Source: Chelydra serpentina
Taxonomy: Eukaryota; Chordata; Testudines; Chelydridae
Direction of reading: 5' to 3'
Assembly: GCA_037349315.1 (NCBI GenBank)
Contig: JBAIAC010000001.1
Location: 5,870,001-5,934,000, forward strand
Length of the DNA stretch: 64,000 nucleotides
Positions within the stretch are counted from its first letter, which is position 1. Each line of letters starts with the position of its first letter. Below the pieces are notes generated by a model that worked only from the letters and a program-made list of their open reading frames with translations, did no database searches and was not told the origin of the DNA. A program made the position numbers and the translations under genes. Below, piece after piece: positions 35,666 to 46,025 of this stretch.

Positions 35666-35969
35666 CAGTAGCGCAGCCAGGTCCGGAGCGCAGGGAGAGT
35701 GGCGCTATAAAAAGGCGCCTCCCCCTGTACTCACCCGGCAGCGCTCCAGGTCTTCGGTGGCACTTCGGCGGCTCACTCCGGATCTTCGGTGGTACCCGCC
35801 GCCGAAATGCCGCCGAAGACCCGGAGCGCCGCTGGGTGAGTGTAAGAAGCGGCGCTTAAAATGAAGCGGCGCCTTTTTTTAGTACTGCTAAAAAAAAGGC
35901 GCCGCTTCCGCCGCTTCTGCTCAAGGGGGAGCGGCCGCTCCCCCTGCTCCCCCCCTGACTACGCTACTG
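35666..35969. mobile_element. GC-rich hAT-type MITE, perfect 8-bp target duplication
   Basis: It begins CAGTAGCGCAGCCAGG and ends CTACGCTACTG. Flanks are ACCCTCAG at 35658-35665 and again at 35970-35977. Internal inverted repeats (CTTCGGCGG with CCGCCGAAG; AAAAAGGCGCC with GGCGCCTTTTTTT) make the whole element able to fold. No transposase. Confidence 0.9.
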
Positions 35970-35977
35970 ACCCTCAG

Positions 35978-38120
35978 GGGTCAAAGGACAGTTCTGTCTC
36001 CAGTTCTTGGACTCTCCACTGAGACTACAACAATTAGTGCTAATCATGATGTGGACACCTGCCCACCATGTACTGGAACAAAGACAAGATTGTACTATAC
36101 TAAGACTTATACTCCTTATGACTGTTACAGATTTATAGCAATGACACCTGTAGGTGGTATCAAAAAAATGTGCATTATTTTGTTACATTGCCACTCTGCT
36201 CTGCTGTGTTACAGCATTCTCAATGCCAAAAAAGCATGGAGGTTCATGAAGATGTATGCACTGCCTTCTGTGCATGCAGATCAATTAATTGCACAAATAA
36301 ATGAGTACCTACAGGTATAATTGGAGGTTTGCATATGCAACTACTGGTGTAGTGGGCACTCTGTATTCAGTCAACACATTAAAAATGTGGCCCTCTTACA
36401 TTCTTCCACCTTTGATAATGAAATAATGCCTTCAAGTAGTAAAAAAAGAATAGCAATGAATTAACTGTGGAAAACATCAATACAGATTCCTAAAATGAAG
36501 TCAGAAGCATGGTAATCACGTTCTTAGATTTTATAAATCTTTTAATTGAAGAGAAAAAACTGGGAAGAATTCAAATCTGATTTACAAAATGAATTCAAGA
36601 GATAAAACAATGGGCCTGCTTTTCAGAGGGGCCTCATCCAAACCTCCTTTTAAATAAGTGCAAAGACATTCATGTGACCTTTTAGAGCACTAACACCTAA
36701 GCATTAGCTCACAAATTCTAATGATCAGGCCAAAGTTCATGAAACCAGTTCATCATATCCCTAGTACCCCTTGTTCCAAGTAGGCTCATGGGATAGGTGC
36801 AAGCTACACAACCTTCTCCCCCATTGCGAATAGCAACACCTATAGCATGGCACCTACAGAGCAGGCAGAGATCCAGTTTTGCATTACCTCCAGGAGAGCT
36901 CCCAGCTGCTGCCTGTGCCAGGAGGTGGAACACCACAACAGAAGGAACAGTGCTTAGAATAGTGGGATGGGGGAGAGTCGCAAGAGGTGACAGACTGCAA
37001 AAAAATTGAGTCAGGTCCCTGAGGGGCAAACTTTCAGCACTGTTTTACCAAAGCTGCTGCTCCCACATTGTGACAGACTTCTTTCTGACCATTCTAAGCA
37101 TGGAGCAGATGAGTGAGGCAAGGAAACAGGGGAGGACATGTGGCTGAGGCAAACCTATATAAGAATAATTGTCTCCTCCTGGAATCATCTACAGGGACCA
37201 CTAAAGCTGGGGCAGGTGACTTCCCCAGCTTCTTCTGAAGGCTGTCCCAGCCCCACCATATCAAAAACAGCCTGTAGCAACAACAAAATGTGACAGCAGA
37301 GCATACGGAGTAGCACGAGTTGAATACTGCAAAACAATCATCCACTTCCAACATCTGTTATTCTGAGTGGCTGCTCAGTTTGACATGGTTCATCATCCAT
37401 TTTCCTCACTCTTCACAAACATTCATATAGCAGTTTGGGGAATGGCTGTATATTATTCTTTGCTAGGCACTTTCCAGCTATTCAAGAAGGGATGGCCCCT
37501 CTCTGAGAAGCAAGCATACTGAGGACAGACTGACACATAGCCAGAGGTTAGGGGAAGGGAACAGAAGGACTCTCTTTAAACATACAAACCAGCTGGATTC
37601 ACTGTGAGCAGCACAACACAAATAGATCTTTAAGAGGAACATCACTGCGAACAGGAGGGAAGCCTTTATAGATCTGATAGAAGAAAAAGAGTAGGTGCTG
37701 TTTGTGAGTCATTATTCATCATTCATTTTTCCTCGGTTCAAAATGCTGCATTCATCCAATCCCAGAAACCAAACAATACCTCTCAACTTATGACCAGTCA
37801 TATGGCATTAAATCCTGGTCCTTTTGAGGTCAGTAGCAGAACTCTCACTTGACTTCGCTGGGGTCAGGAGTCCACCTCACTGTGAACAGTCAAAGTGAAA
37901 GCTGTGAGAATGTCACAGAGGTTGAGAACTGTTCGCCCAAACTCTCAGGCAAACAATTCTTAACAAAAACATTGTGCGTGGATTCAGATTTCTGCCAAAC
38001 AATTTCTGAAGACAAAAGACAGCTACATTAATTAGAATATTTGCAATGCATAATTCAGCCAGTTCTGCTGCTGATACAAACCACTTTATGCAGCGTGTTA
38101 GAGAGGTCCATAATGTGTGC
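35978..38120. other. No recognisable feature
   Basis: Unassigned DNA. A 103-residue minus-strand open frame (36718-37029) has no recognisable domain and is not called as a gene. Confidence 0.45.
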
Positions 38121-38124
38121 ATAT

Positions 38125-38145
38125 GCACACACACACACACACACA
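38125..38145. repeat. (AC)n microsatellite
   Basis: About ten uninterrupted AC units. Confidence 0.95.
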
Positions 38146-38639
38146 GAGTAAAACTTGGGGAGGGGGTGGAAAGAACAGATCTTCCTTCTGACTCCAAAAG
38201 CAGTCATGCGCTCTCATGTGGACAGCGATGTGTTGATGCTCAGCCTCTTTCTGGGGCTCAATGCTCAGCTTATCATCATAACTAAAATCATATTTAGAAC
38301 GATGCATACTGTATGACTGCAGAAGCTATTTTGGCTCCCACCGTTAGATCAGTTTGACATTTCCTGGTGGCACAATGGCTCAGCAGTGCAATTCTTGCTC
38401 TTCTTCCTAACCCTATGGAGCTCCAGGAGAGAGCTGGATATAGGGAGATCCAGGAGAGAAAGCTGACAAGCTCGAAGGAGCTGGTTCCAAGTCTGAATCA
38501 TACCTGAGCCTGAAAAGTAACGGTGCAGTATTTCTAGTCCAGTGATACCACATTTTATTGTATCTTTATTTCCCTGTTTGTGTGGCAAATCCCCATCAGA
38601 AAGAAAGCTGGTCTCAAAGCTCCTACTGACCTTTTCTTA

Positions 38640-39480
38640 GCCCTGGTCTACACTACGACTTTAGCAGTGTTAGATCAATTTAACCCTGCACCCATCCACA
38701 CAATGAAGGCATTTTTTTCAACTTAAAGAGCTCTTAAAATCAATTTCTATACTGCTCCCCGACAAGGGGATTAGAGCTGAAATTGACATTGCTGGGTCAA
38801 ATTTGGGGTAGTGTGGATGCAATTCAACGGTATTGGCCTCCAGGAGCTATCCCAAAGTGCACCATTGTGACTGCTCAGGACAGCACTTTCAACTCAGATG
38901 CACTAGTCAGGTACACAGGAAAAGCCCTGGGAATTTTTGAATTTCATTTCCTCTGAGGATGGCTGCAAGACTTCTTCTCTAGCAACAAAGGAGAGGAATA
39001 TGATGCGCCTAAAATCTAAACAGGTCCGCACATGTCCCAGAGTCACTATCCTTTAGACTTGCCTGCAACAGCAGTGGTGATGGAGAGCTGAGCGGGCTCC
39101 CACTTTCAGTGCTATGGCGTCTGCACGGTTAACCCAGTAGAAAAGCCGCGAAAGGATAGGCTGCCGTTGCTTTCACAGAGGGAGGAAGAGAGGACGGGTT
39201 GACTGATGACATTTACCCAAAAACACCCGCGACAAATTTTTTGCCCCATCAGGCATTGGGAGCTCAACCCAGAATTCCAATGGGCAGTGGGGACTGCGGG
39301 AACTGCGGGATAGCTACTCACAGTGCATTGCTCTGAAAGTTAATGCTAGCCAGGGTACTGTGAATGCACTCCACTGACATAATGCACTTAGTGGGGACGC
39401 ACGCAATCAACTGTATAAAATCTGTTCTGAAAAAATCGACTCCTATAAATTCAGCCTAATTTCGTAGTGTAGACATACCC
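38640..39480. mobile_element. Harbinger-like non-autonomous element, TTA target duplication
   Basis: The left end GCCCTGGTCTACACTACGA and the right end TCGTAGTGTAGACATACCC form inverted repeats, flanked by TTA at 38637-38639 and 39481-39483. The left part (TTAGATCAATTTAACCCTGC, CATCCACACAATGAAGGC) and the right part (GCTCCCACTTTCAGTGCTAT) resemble the two ends of a larger turtle PIF/Harbinger element as I remember it. If so, this 841-bp copy has lost its transposase genes by internal deletion. Confidence 0.8.
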
Positions 39481-39764
39481 TTAGGCAAAGAGATTAATGA
39501 TATCATCATAATTAATACATACAAATAAGACTTTTACTACTTACAGGCCTCAATCATGATTAGGGTCCAAATGTGCTAGGTGTTAGGTGACTAAGTTTCA
39601 GGTGCATTTCCTGGTCCTGCTTGTAGGGTCAGGGTCTTTATTGAGAAGTATGTGAATGCTATTTGGGCCTAGGAGCACTCAGCCAGCCATCTTAGAGTGT
39701 GGTGGGGTGAGTTGTGCTTCCTCTGTTTTAGGAGCAGCCTACTTTGTGTCTCTCTGGTTTGGGC

Positions 39765-40110
39765 ATAGGTGCTCTGAGGCTGAAGCACCCGCCGAAAAAA
39801 AATAGTGAATGCTCAGCACCCACCGGCAGGCCCTGCTGATCAGCTTCTTCCCCACCCTCCCAGCGCCTCCCGCCCAACACTGATCAGCTGTTCATCGGTG
39901 AGCAGGAGGCACTGGAGGGGAGAAGCAGGGGCAGGAAGAGGCAAAATGAGGGAGGGGCATGCTCAGGGGACGGGGCAGAAAGAGGTGGAGTGGGGTGGGA
40001 AGAGGAAGAGCCAGGGTGCGGCCTTGGGGGAAGGAGTGAAGTGGGGGTGGGGCCTGGGTGGAGTGGGGGTGTAACACTTCCTTTGAAATCAGAAAGTTGG
40101 CACCCGTGGG
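39765..40110. mobile_element. MITE-like element, GC-rich family, second copy
   Basis: It begins ATAGGTGCTCTGAGGCTGAA and ends AAAGTTGGCACCCGT. It contains the tandem-like AGGGGCATGCTCAGGGG/GGGGTGGG region. The ends match the family at 2629-2963 and 49585. No target duplication identified. Confidence 0.55.
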
Positions 40111-40453
40111 TTTGAGAGTATTGTATGCTTTCATTCTGCATTGTAAGAAATAAATCGTGTTACATTCCAATCTTCCAGCAAGAGTATTCTATGTTTTCTG
40201 TTGTACATAACAATGAAACATAACAATGTACAAGTATAAATCTTAATCCTGTAAGCAGATCCCTTGGGGGTGGGTGAGGCAGGAAACACCAACACCTGTA
40301 TAGAATCCCATTAACTTTAGTGACACTCCTTGTGGGCTGAAAGTTCCACCCACATGGATCAGATTGCAGGGTTAAGGCCACAGAGTACAAGTCTAATTTG
40401 AAAGAGAAAGATTTAGTTTCATTACTGACTTTCATGTTGGTTGCCGTACAGTG

Positions 40454-41091
40454 TGTGACAAAGTTCCTCCTCTACCTCAGTGGGTCCTGCGCTTATTCGT
40501 GGATTTTTGTTTGCCTCGGAGATCTTCCCCTCTGGTAGAATCCACTGTCTAGATCAACTCCTCCTGTGTTTGATCAGGAGTTGGGAGGTTTGGGGGGAAC
40601 CCAGGCCCGCCCTCTACTCCGGGTTCCAGCCCAGGGCCCTGTGGACTGCAGCTGTTTAAGGGTGCCTCCTGGAACAACTGCACGACAGCTACAACTCCCT
40701 GGGCTATTTCCCCATGGACTCCTCCCAACACCTTATTTATCCTCACCCCAGGATCTTCCAGCAGTACGCCCTCTCACTCTCAGCTCCTAGTGCCTCTTGC
40801 TCCCAGCAACTCGCACGCAACCTCCTTCCACAGCTCCTGACAACCCCCCTTCACTGACTAACTGGGAGGCTTTTAACTAGTTCCAGCCAGCCCTTGATTG
40901 GCTTCAGGTGTCCCAATCAATCTAGCCATCTCCACTGCTTTTCTAGAAGGATCTTAATTGGCCCCAGGTGTCTTGATTAACCTGGAGCAACTGCTATTTG
41001 GTTAACAAGGTATCAGGGATTTGTTTAGCCTGGGGCTAACATACTGGTTCTTCACCACTTTCCTATAGCCATCTGGCCTTGCCCCGTCACA
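40454..41091. mobile_element. Solo LTR, 4-bp target duplication
   Basis: It begins TGTGACAAAGTTCCTCC and ends GCCCCGTCACA, flanked by AGTG at 40450-40453 and 41092-41095. Length 638 bp. No AATAAA on the plus strand; orientation not decided. A 4-bp duplication is typical of gamma-like ERVs and some Ty3 elements. Confidence 0.78.
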
Positions 41092-42234
41092 AGTGATAAT
41101 TCATACTATTACTCTTGTAGATACAGTAACTTGGTCCTGCATAGTTTCCAGTTGTCTGCTTAGTTCTAAATAGTGCTGGGTGAATTAGAACTATGATGAG
41201 ATGTGCACAATTATTTATTTTGATTTTATAATAAATTTGTTTCAGTCATGTTTGAGCTCTTGGCCTTCTGCAAACACCAAACAACCTAGTCTTACTGGCC
41301 TAAAGGTTGGTGGAAAGCAAATTGTAAAGACACATGCAAGAGCATTAGCGGAAACCAAACTTCCGATTCACCCACACAAGTATCTGTGCCAAAGTGTTTG
41401 TGCATTCATTCAATCCAGGAGCAGAAACAATATCATGTGATGCTTCTGATGAACTGCATGTAGGCAGAGAGCTCAAATGCTGAATATCCACCATAAACAC
41501 TGAAAAAGATGTTTACTGAAAAAAAAATCTAATAATGAAAGCTTGTAAGTCACAATGTACTTGTAAATACACTGCTAGCTCAAAGAGGCTAAACTCTAAT
41601 AAGTTTTTTTTTGCAAACTATTCACTCTGTTCTCATTATAAATGTAAAGCTGTTTTTCAAAATGACAGGTTTTTGATGTAACAATATACTTGATCCAAAA
41701 CACTTCACATTAGAGAAAGGCCCAGCTAGAAAAAAAAGACAAATTTGCACATATAAAAAAGGGCAACATTAGAAAAGCATTTGCAATTTAAATGGTCATT
41801 TAAAACACACACACACACACACGAGTGAGTAATCAAGCTATGTCCATTTACACCAGCTGAAGATATGGCCAACAGGGAAGAGGAAGTAGGAAATCTATTC
41901 ATGAGTTTTTCCATTTAAATGTGGTGCTGTCTCATAACTGTAACCCAGGAGGTGGTTACATCACTTTGTAGAACAGCATTTAACCACACTTTACTGAAAA
42001 TGTTTATACTTTCGCTCTGAAAAAAATATATGAAGAGCTATACATTGATAGTGGAGCACCACATGGATTTGCACAGCTTGATGTGTGGGTGCAGAGAGCT
42101 TGGAAGAGACCATCTTTTTCTCTTAAAGGCAATATTTTGGGGGAAATTGTGTAAAATTTGGTCCATTCCAAAAGGCAAAATAAATATTCTCTCCGGTGAT
42201 ACAATCTCTAGGGATAAAAAGATGAGTTACCAGT
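41092..42234. other. No recognisable gene
   Basis: AT-rich DNA with an (AC)n microsatellite at 41805-41822. Confidence 0.5.
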
Positions 42235-43341
42235 TGTGACCAGTTACACTCCATATGATTTTATGAAAATATGCTAATAAGTGTGAATATAATGTAATTG
42301 GAATATGCTTCATGAAAAAGGTCTCTTGTAAGGTATCAATACAAAGCTTATAATCTACTGAGTGTGTTCATCCTATTTGTATGAATGTATCATTCTTGTA
42401 TCTGAAACTAGAAATATGAAATATAACTCTGAGGTCCTATTGTAATTATGCAAAGTGTGGGCCATTAATGGTGGTTTGGAATCTTGATGGCTCCCATTAA
42501 CCAGGACAATTGACTGTAGATGGCTCCATTTACTTTCAAGCCTTCCTGTGAGTCAGGCTGGGAAGAATGAAGGCTTGGGGTCTCACATGACATATGACCA
42601 TTTCTCCTGGTACTGGAATCCATCTTAAACCTGGTACTTTTCCATTTAGAAGGAGAGGTGGGGACCCTGAGAGACAAAAGACCCACCTTGTGCCAAAGCT
42701 ATACAAGAGGGTGGAACAGAACAAAGGAGGCTGCGGTCATGAGAAATCCCCTAGCTACCACCTAAGCTGGAACAAGGACTGTACCAGAGGAAAGGATTGG
42801 GCCCAGACTAGAAAGGAGTCTAGTCTGTGAAAGAAGCTTATTGGAACATCTCTGAAGGTGAGATTTTATCTGTATTCAGTTTCCTACTGTATTAGGATTA
42901 GACTTGCGTGTTTTATTTTATTTTGCTTGGTAACTTACTTTGTTCTGTCTGTTATTACTTGGAACCACTTAAATCCTACTTTTTATATTTAATAAAATCA
43001 CTTTTTGCTTATTACTGAACTCCAGAGTTAGTGACTAATACCTGGGGGAGCAAACAGCTGTGAATCCCTCCCTGAAAGCTTTATACAGGGTAAAACGGAT
43101 TTATTTGGGGTTTGGATCCCATTGGGAACTGGGTATCTGGGTGCTAGAGACAGGAACGCTTCTTAAGCTGTTTTCAGTTAAGTCTGCAGTTTGTGTAGGA
43201 TGTGGTTCAGACAGGCTAGTGTGTCTGGCTCAACAAGACAGGATACTGAAGTCCCAAGGTGGCAGGGAAAATGGGCTCAGAGGTAGTTTCAGCACATCAG
43301 GTGGCAGTTTCAAGGGGGTCTCTGTGACCCAATCCACCACA
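42235..43341 (+). mobile_element. Solo LTR, plus orientation
   Basis: It begins TGTGACCAGTTACACTCC and ends CCAATCCACCACA. Flanks are CCAGT (42230-42234) and CAAGT (43342-43346), one mismatch. AATAAA lies at 42991-42996. The 5' and 3' parts match the minus-oriented LTR at 4165-5370, but the middle differs, so they are separate subfamilies. Confidence 0.83.
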
Positions 43342-43439
43342 CAAGTATCTACAGATTTTTAGCTTTATACATTCCCTGGTACTGCTTTAGTCTGGTGAGC
43401 CATAAGCTGTGGCATGTTGTTTATACGTTGCACTTTTAT

Positions 43440-43770
43440 AGCTCTTTCCAGATGACAATCTCAAATTGTTATTCAAACAGAAATAAATTAATCCTCACAA
43501 CTGAAAGATTAAATGACTTCAAGACACAAAAAATGAACTAGATTTACCTCTTCAGCTTCACTCATGGAACTCAGATTGCAAGCCTTGAGTCAACAAGTCT
43601 ACCAGAAGGACTGGCTCAGTGATGTACTTTGTCTACAACCCAACTTTGTTGGGATGACCAGGAATAGATGAAGGAGTTGCAACTCCAAGAGTGAATTTGT
43701 TCCAAAGTCTATGTCAGAGTCAGGAATTAAACCCAGATTTCCTGACTCCATCCTATGCTTTAGTCATAAA
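43440..43770 (-). mobile_element. MIR-like SINE remnant
   Basis: GATTAAATGACTTCAAGAC and later AGTCAGGAATTAAACCCAGA with TCCTGACTCCATCCTATGCT match an inverted MIR. Diverged, with inserted bases in the middle. Confidence 0.5.
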
Positions 43771-44298
43771 AACATCCTTTGGGGTGAGATGAGGGAAAGA
43801 TATGGTGTTCCAACATCAACACCAGAGATTAAAGTTAGTGGCAAGCATTGCAGTGTGGGGCAATAGATTGACAACTGATACTGGACAGTAGACTGAATTC
43901 AAAAGAAAGGGCTAATTTTACAGTAAGTGCTGCAATTACCCTATTCAAAGTCTTGGCATACAAATCTAAGACATCAATTCTTGTTCTAAGCATAGGGGAA
44001 AATTAGGGTTACAACTTACTGTTTGGCTTTGACACGTACCACAAGATCCACTCCTTGGGAGGCCACAACCATTGTTCTCTCCCATTTCACTGAGAGTGAG
44101 ATTTTCAAAAGCACTGATGAAGTTAGGAGCACACCCCCACACTGAAAATAGTCAAAAACCTGAGTTTCTAATGTGGGAGGGGATGGGGTTACCTTTAATT
44201 ATGGTTAAAAGCCTGGCATTAGCTGTCCAGCAAGGGACTAGTGGAATTGTTGCAGGGACAGAGAACCTACATTTCTCCTGGAGTGAAAATAAGTCTGA
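43771..44298. other. No recognisable feature
   Basis: Unassigned sequence before the MITE at 44299. Confidence 0.45.
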
Positions 44299-45109
44299 GG
44301 CCTTGGCTACACTTGCAGATGTACAGCGCTGTTAGTTAAACCCGTGTTCGTACAGCTGAGTAGGGAAAGCGCTGCAGCCTGTCCACACTGGCAGCTGCCA
44401 GCGCAGTAAGGTGGCTACATTTGAGGCATTTGCAGCTGTATTGGGAGCGGTGCATTATGGGCATTCAAGTGGCTGCAACGTGCTTTTCAAATCGGGGGGG
44501 TGAGGGGGACTTTGACAGGAAGCGTTTTTGGAGACAGAGTGGGTTTTTGGAATATCCACAGAGTGTCAGCTCATGATTTCCACACCTCCACATCCCCTGC
44601 CTCTCTCTCAATCACTGAAAGCAAACAGCAGGGGCTTTGTTTGTTTTTAAAGAACAGATAAAAGAGAGGAAACGGAGCCTTCCCCCTCCCCCCCGCCGTT
44701 CTTCTCCCCCCCACACACACACGCCGTCTCTGTCCAAGGCAACTTTGCTGCCGGCATTCCTAACGGAGCCCCTCCCCTTCCCCCCCCCCCACCGCCTGCA
44801 AACAGTAGCTGTGTTTGTTTTTTTGTAAAGCACCTCAACAACGGAGCTCTGAACTCCAACCCGGAAGTGCCGTTTCAAAACAAAGCAGCTTCTGGAGATC
44901 AGCAACTGCGTTGTTCCTCGGCTACACTGAAAGACCAACGTTCCACCCACTTCGCAAAAGTTGTTATTCCTCTCGGGGAGGTGGAGTACATGCAGCGCTG
45001 TATCTGAGGAGATACACCGTTGCACGTGCCTTGCAAGTGTAGCCAGTTAGTGAGTTACAGCGCTGCAGGCAGTTTTATTGCGCTGTAACTCGTAAGTGTA
45101 GCCATGGTC
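44299..45109. mobile_element. Non-autonomous DNA element, TGA target duplication
   Basis: It begins GGCCTTGGCTACACTTGCAG and ends ACTCGTAAGTGTAGCCATGG plus TC. Both ends carry TACAGCGCTG or its complement. Flanks are TGA at 44296-44298 and 45110-45112. The 3-bp duplication and GGC...GCC ends suggest a Harbinger relative. The interior has CpG-containing and C-rich stretches that give low-complexity open frames but no transposase. Confidence 0.75.
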
Positions 45110-45713
45110 TGAGGTTTTGTTTGTTTTCAGGCTTACACTGCACAAGAAAAAGATTCAAAGATTCAAACATGCAAGAGAAATTTAATGAATATGAAACTAA
45201 TACAAACACGAGTGTGAACTTTAATCTGTCCCCTAGTGTCTATTCCTCACACGTCAAACATGCATCGCAACTACAATACAGTAGTTCACCACACTATTTC
45301 CCTACTCTGTTCCCTCTGTATCCCCAGTATTAATTTAATCTGTCCCTCACAACAAGAAATGCATATTTCTAACAGGACACAGAGAGTGAACAATGCCTGT
45401 ATGGACAATATTTGTAAACAAAGCTTATGAGTTCCGCATAGCCAACAGTCTTGAACATCGAAGTTTCCAATTCAGCTTCTAGTTGTGTTTAAAACCTTAA
45501 AGCTTCAAGGCTTGACTAAGAATTAACAAATCACTGAAGCAGATGCCCTATTGTTTGAGACTAAACACCAGATAGAACACCACAAATGTTTTCAGTTCCT
45601 TTTTAAGTTATATATATCCCTTAATAAATCCTAATACACCTTTGTTTACCTTGTTTATTTGCTTCTGTATCTACATTGATCACGTCTATAAAGGTCCAAA
45701 CAGACATTATGGG

Positions 45714-46025
45714 CCAGATCCTCAGCTAGCCTAATTGGCATAGCTCTATTAATTTCAATGCAGCTCTATTTACACCAGATGAGGATCTGATCCAAATGGA
45801 ATTAAAAATCTGCAGTGCAATTACACAAGACTGGTCCAGTACAAAAGCACAACTACAGGTTTCTGAGAGGTTAGCTTGCTTAACATCATGCAGCCAAACA
45901 GAACAGATACCAAAGGCCAGGTGCTCCCCATTATACTGGTATTCCATTAGTTTGAGACCATTGAAGTCAATAGACTTATTTCTGATTTACATGGTGAGAG
46001 ATCAGAATCAGACCCATGGCCTTTA
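45714..46025. repeat. Dispersed palindromic repeat (GATCCTCAG / ATTTACAC family)
   Basis: CCAGATCCTCAGCTAG pairs with ACCAGATGAGGATCTGATCC across TTAATTTCAATGCAGC at 45714-45795. A second related unit, CCATTGAAGTCAATAGAC with ATTTCTGATTTACATGG, lies at about 45950-46020. A third and fourth lie at 46828-46935 and 21010-21110. Confidence 0.5.

Noticed and set aside
36718..37029. A 103-residue minus-strand open frame
   Set aside because: No recognisable domain, and no matching exon signals or repeats to support it.
44612..45025. A 137-residue minus-strand open frame with Gly/Arg-rich segments
   Set aside because: It lies inside a non-autonomous DNA element on a C-rich tract and has no recognisable motif.
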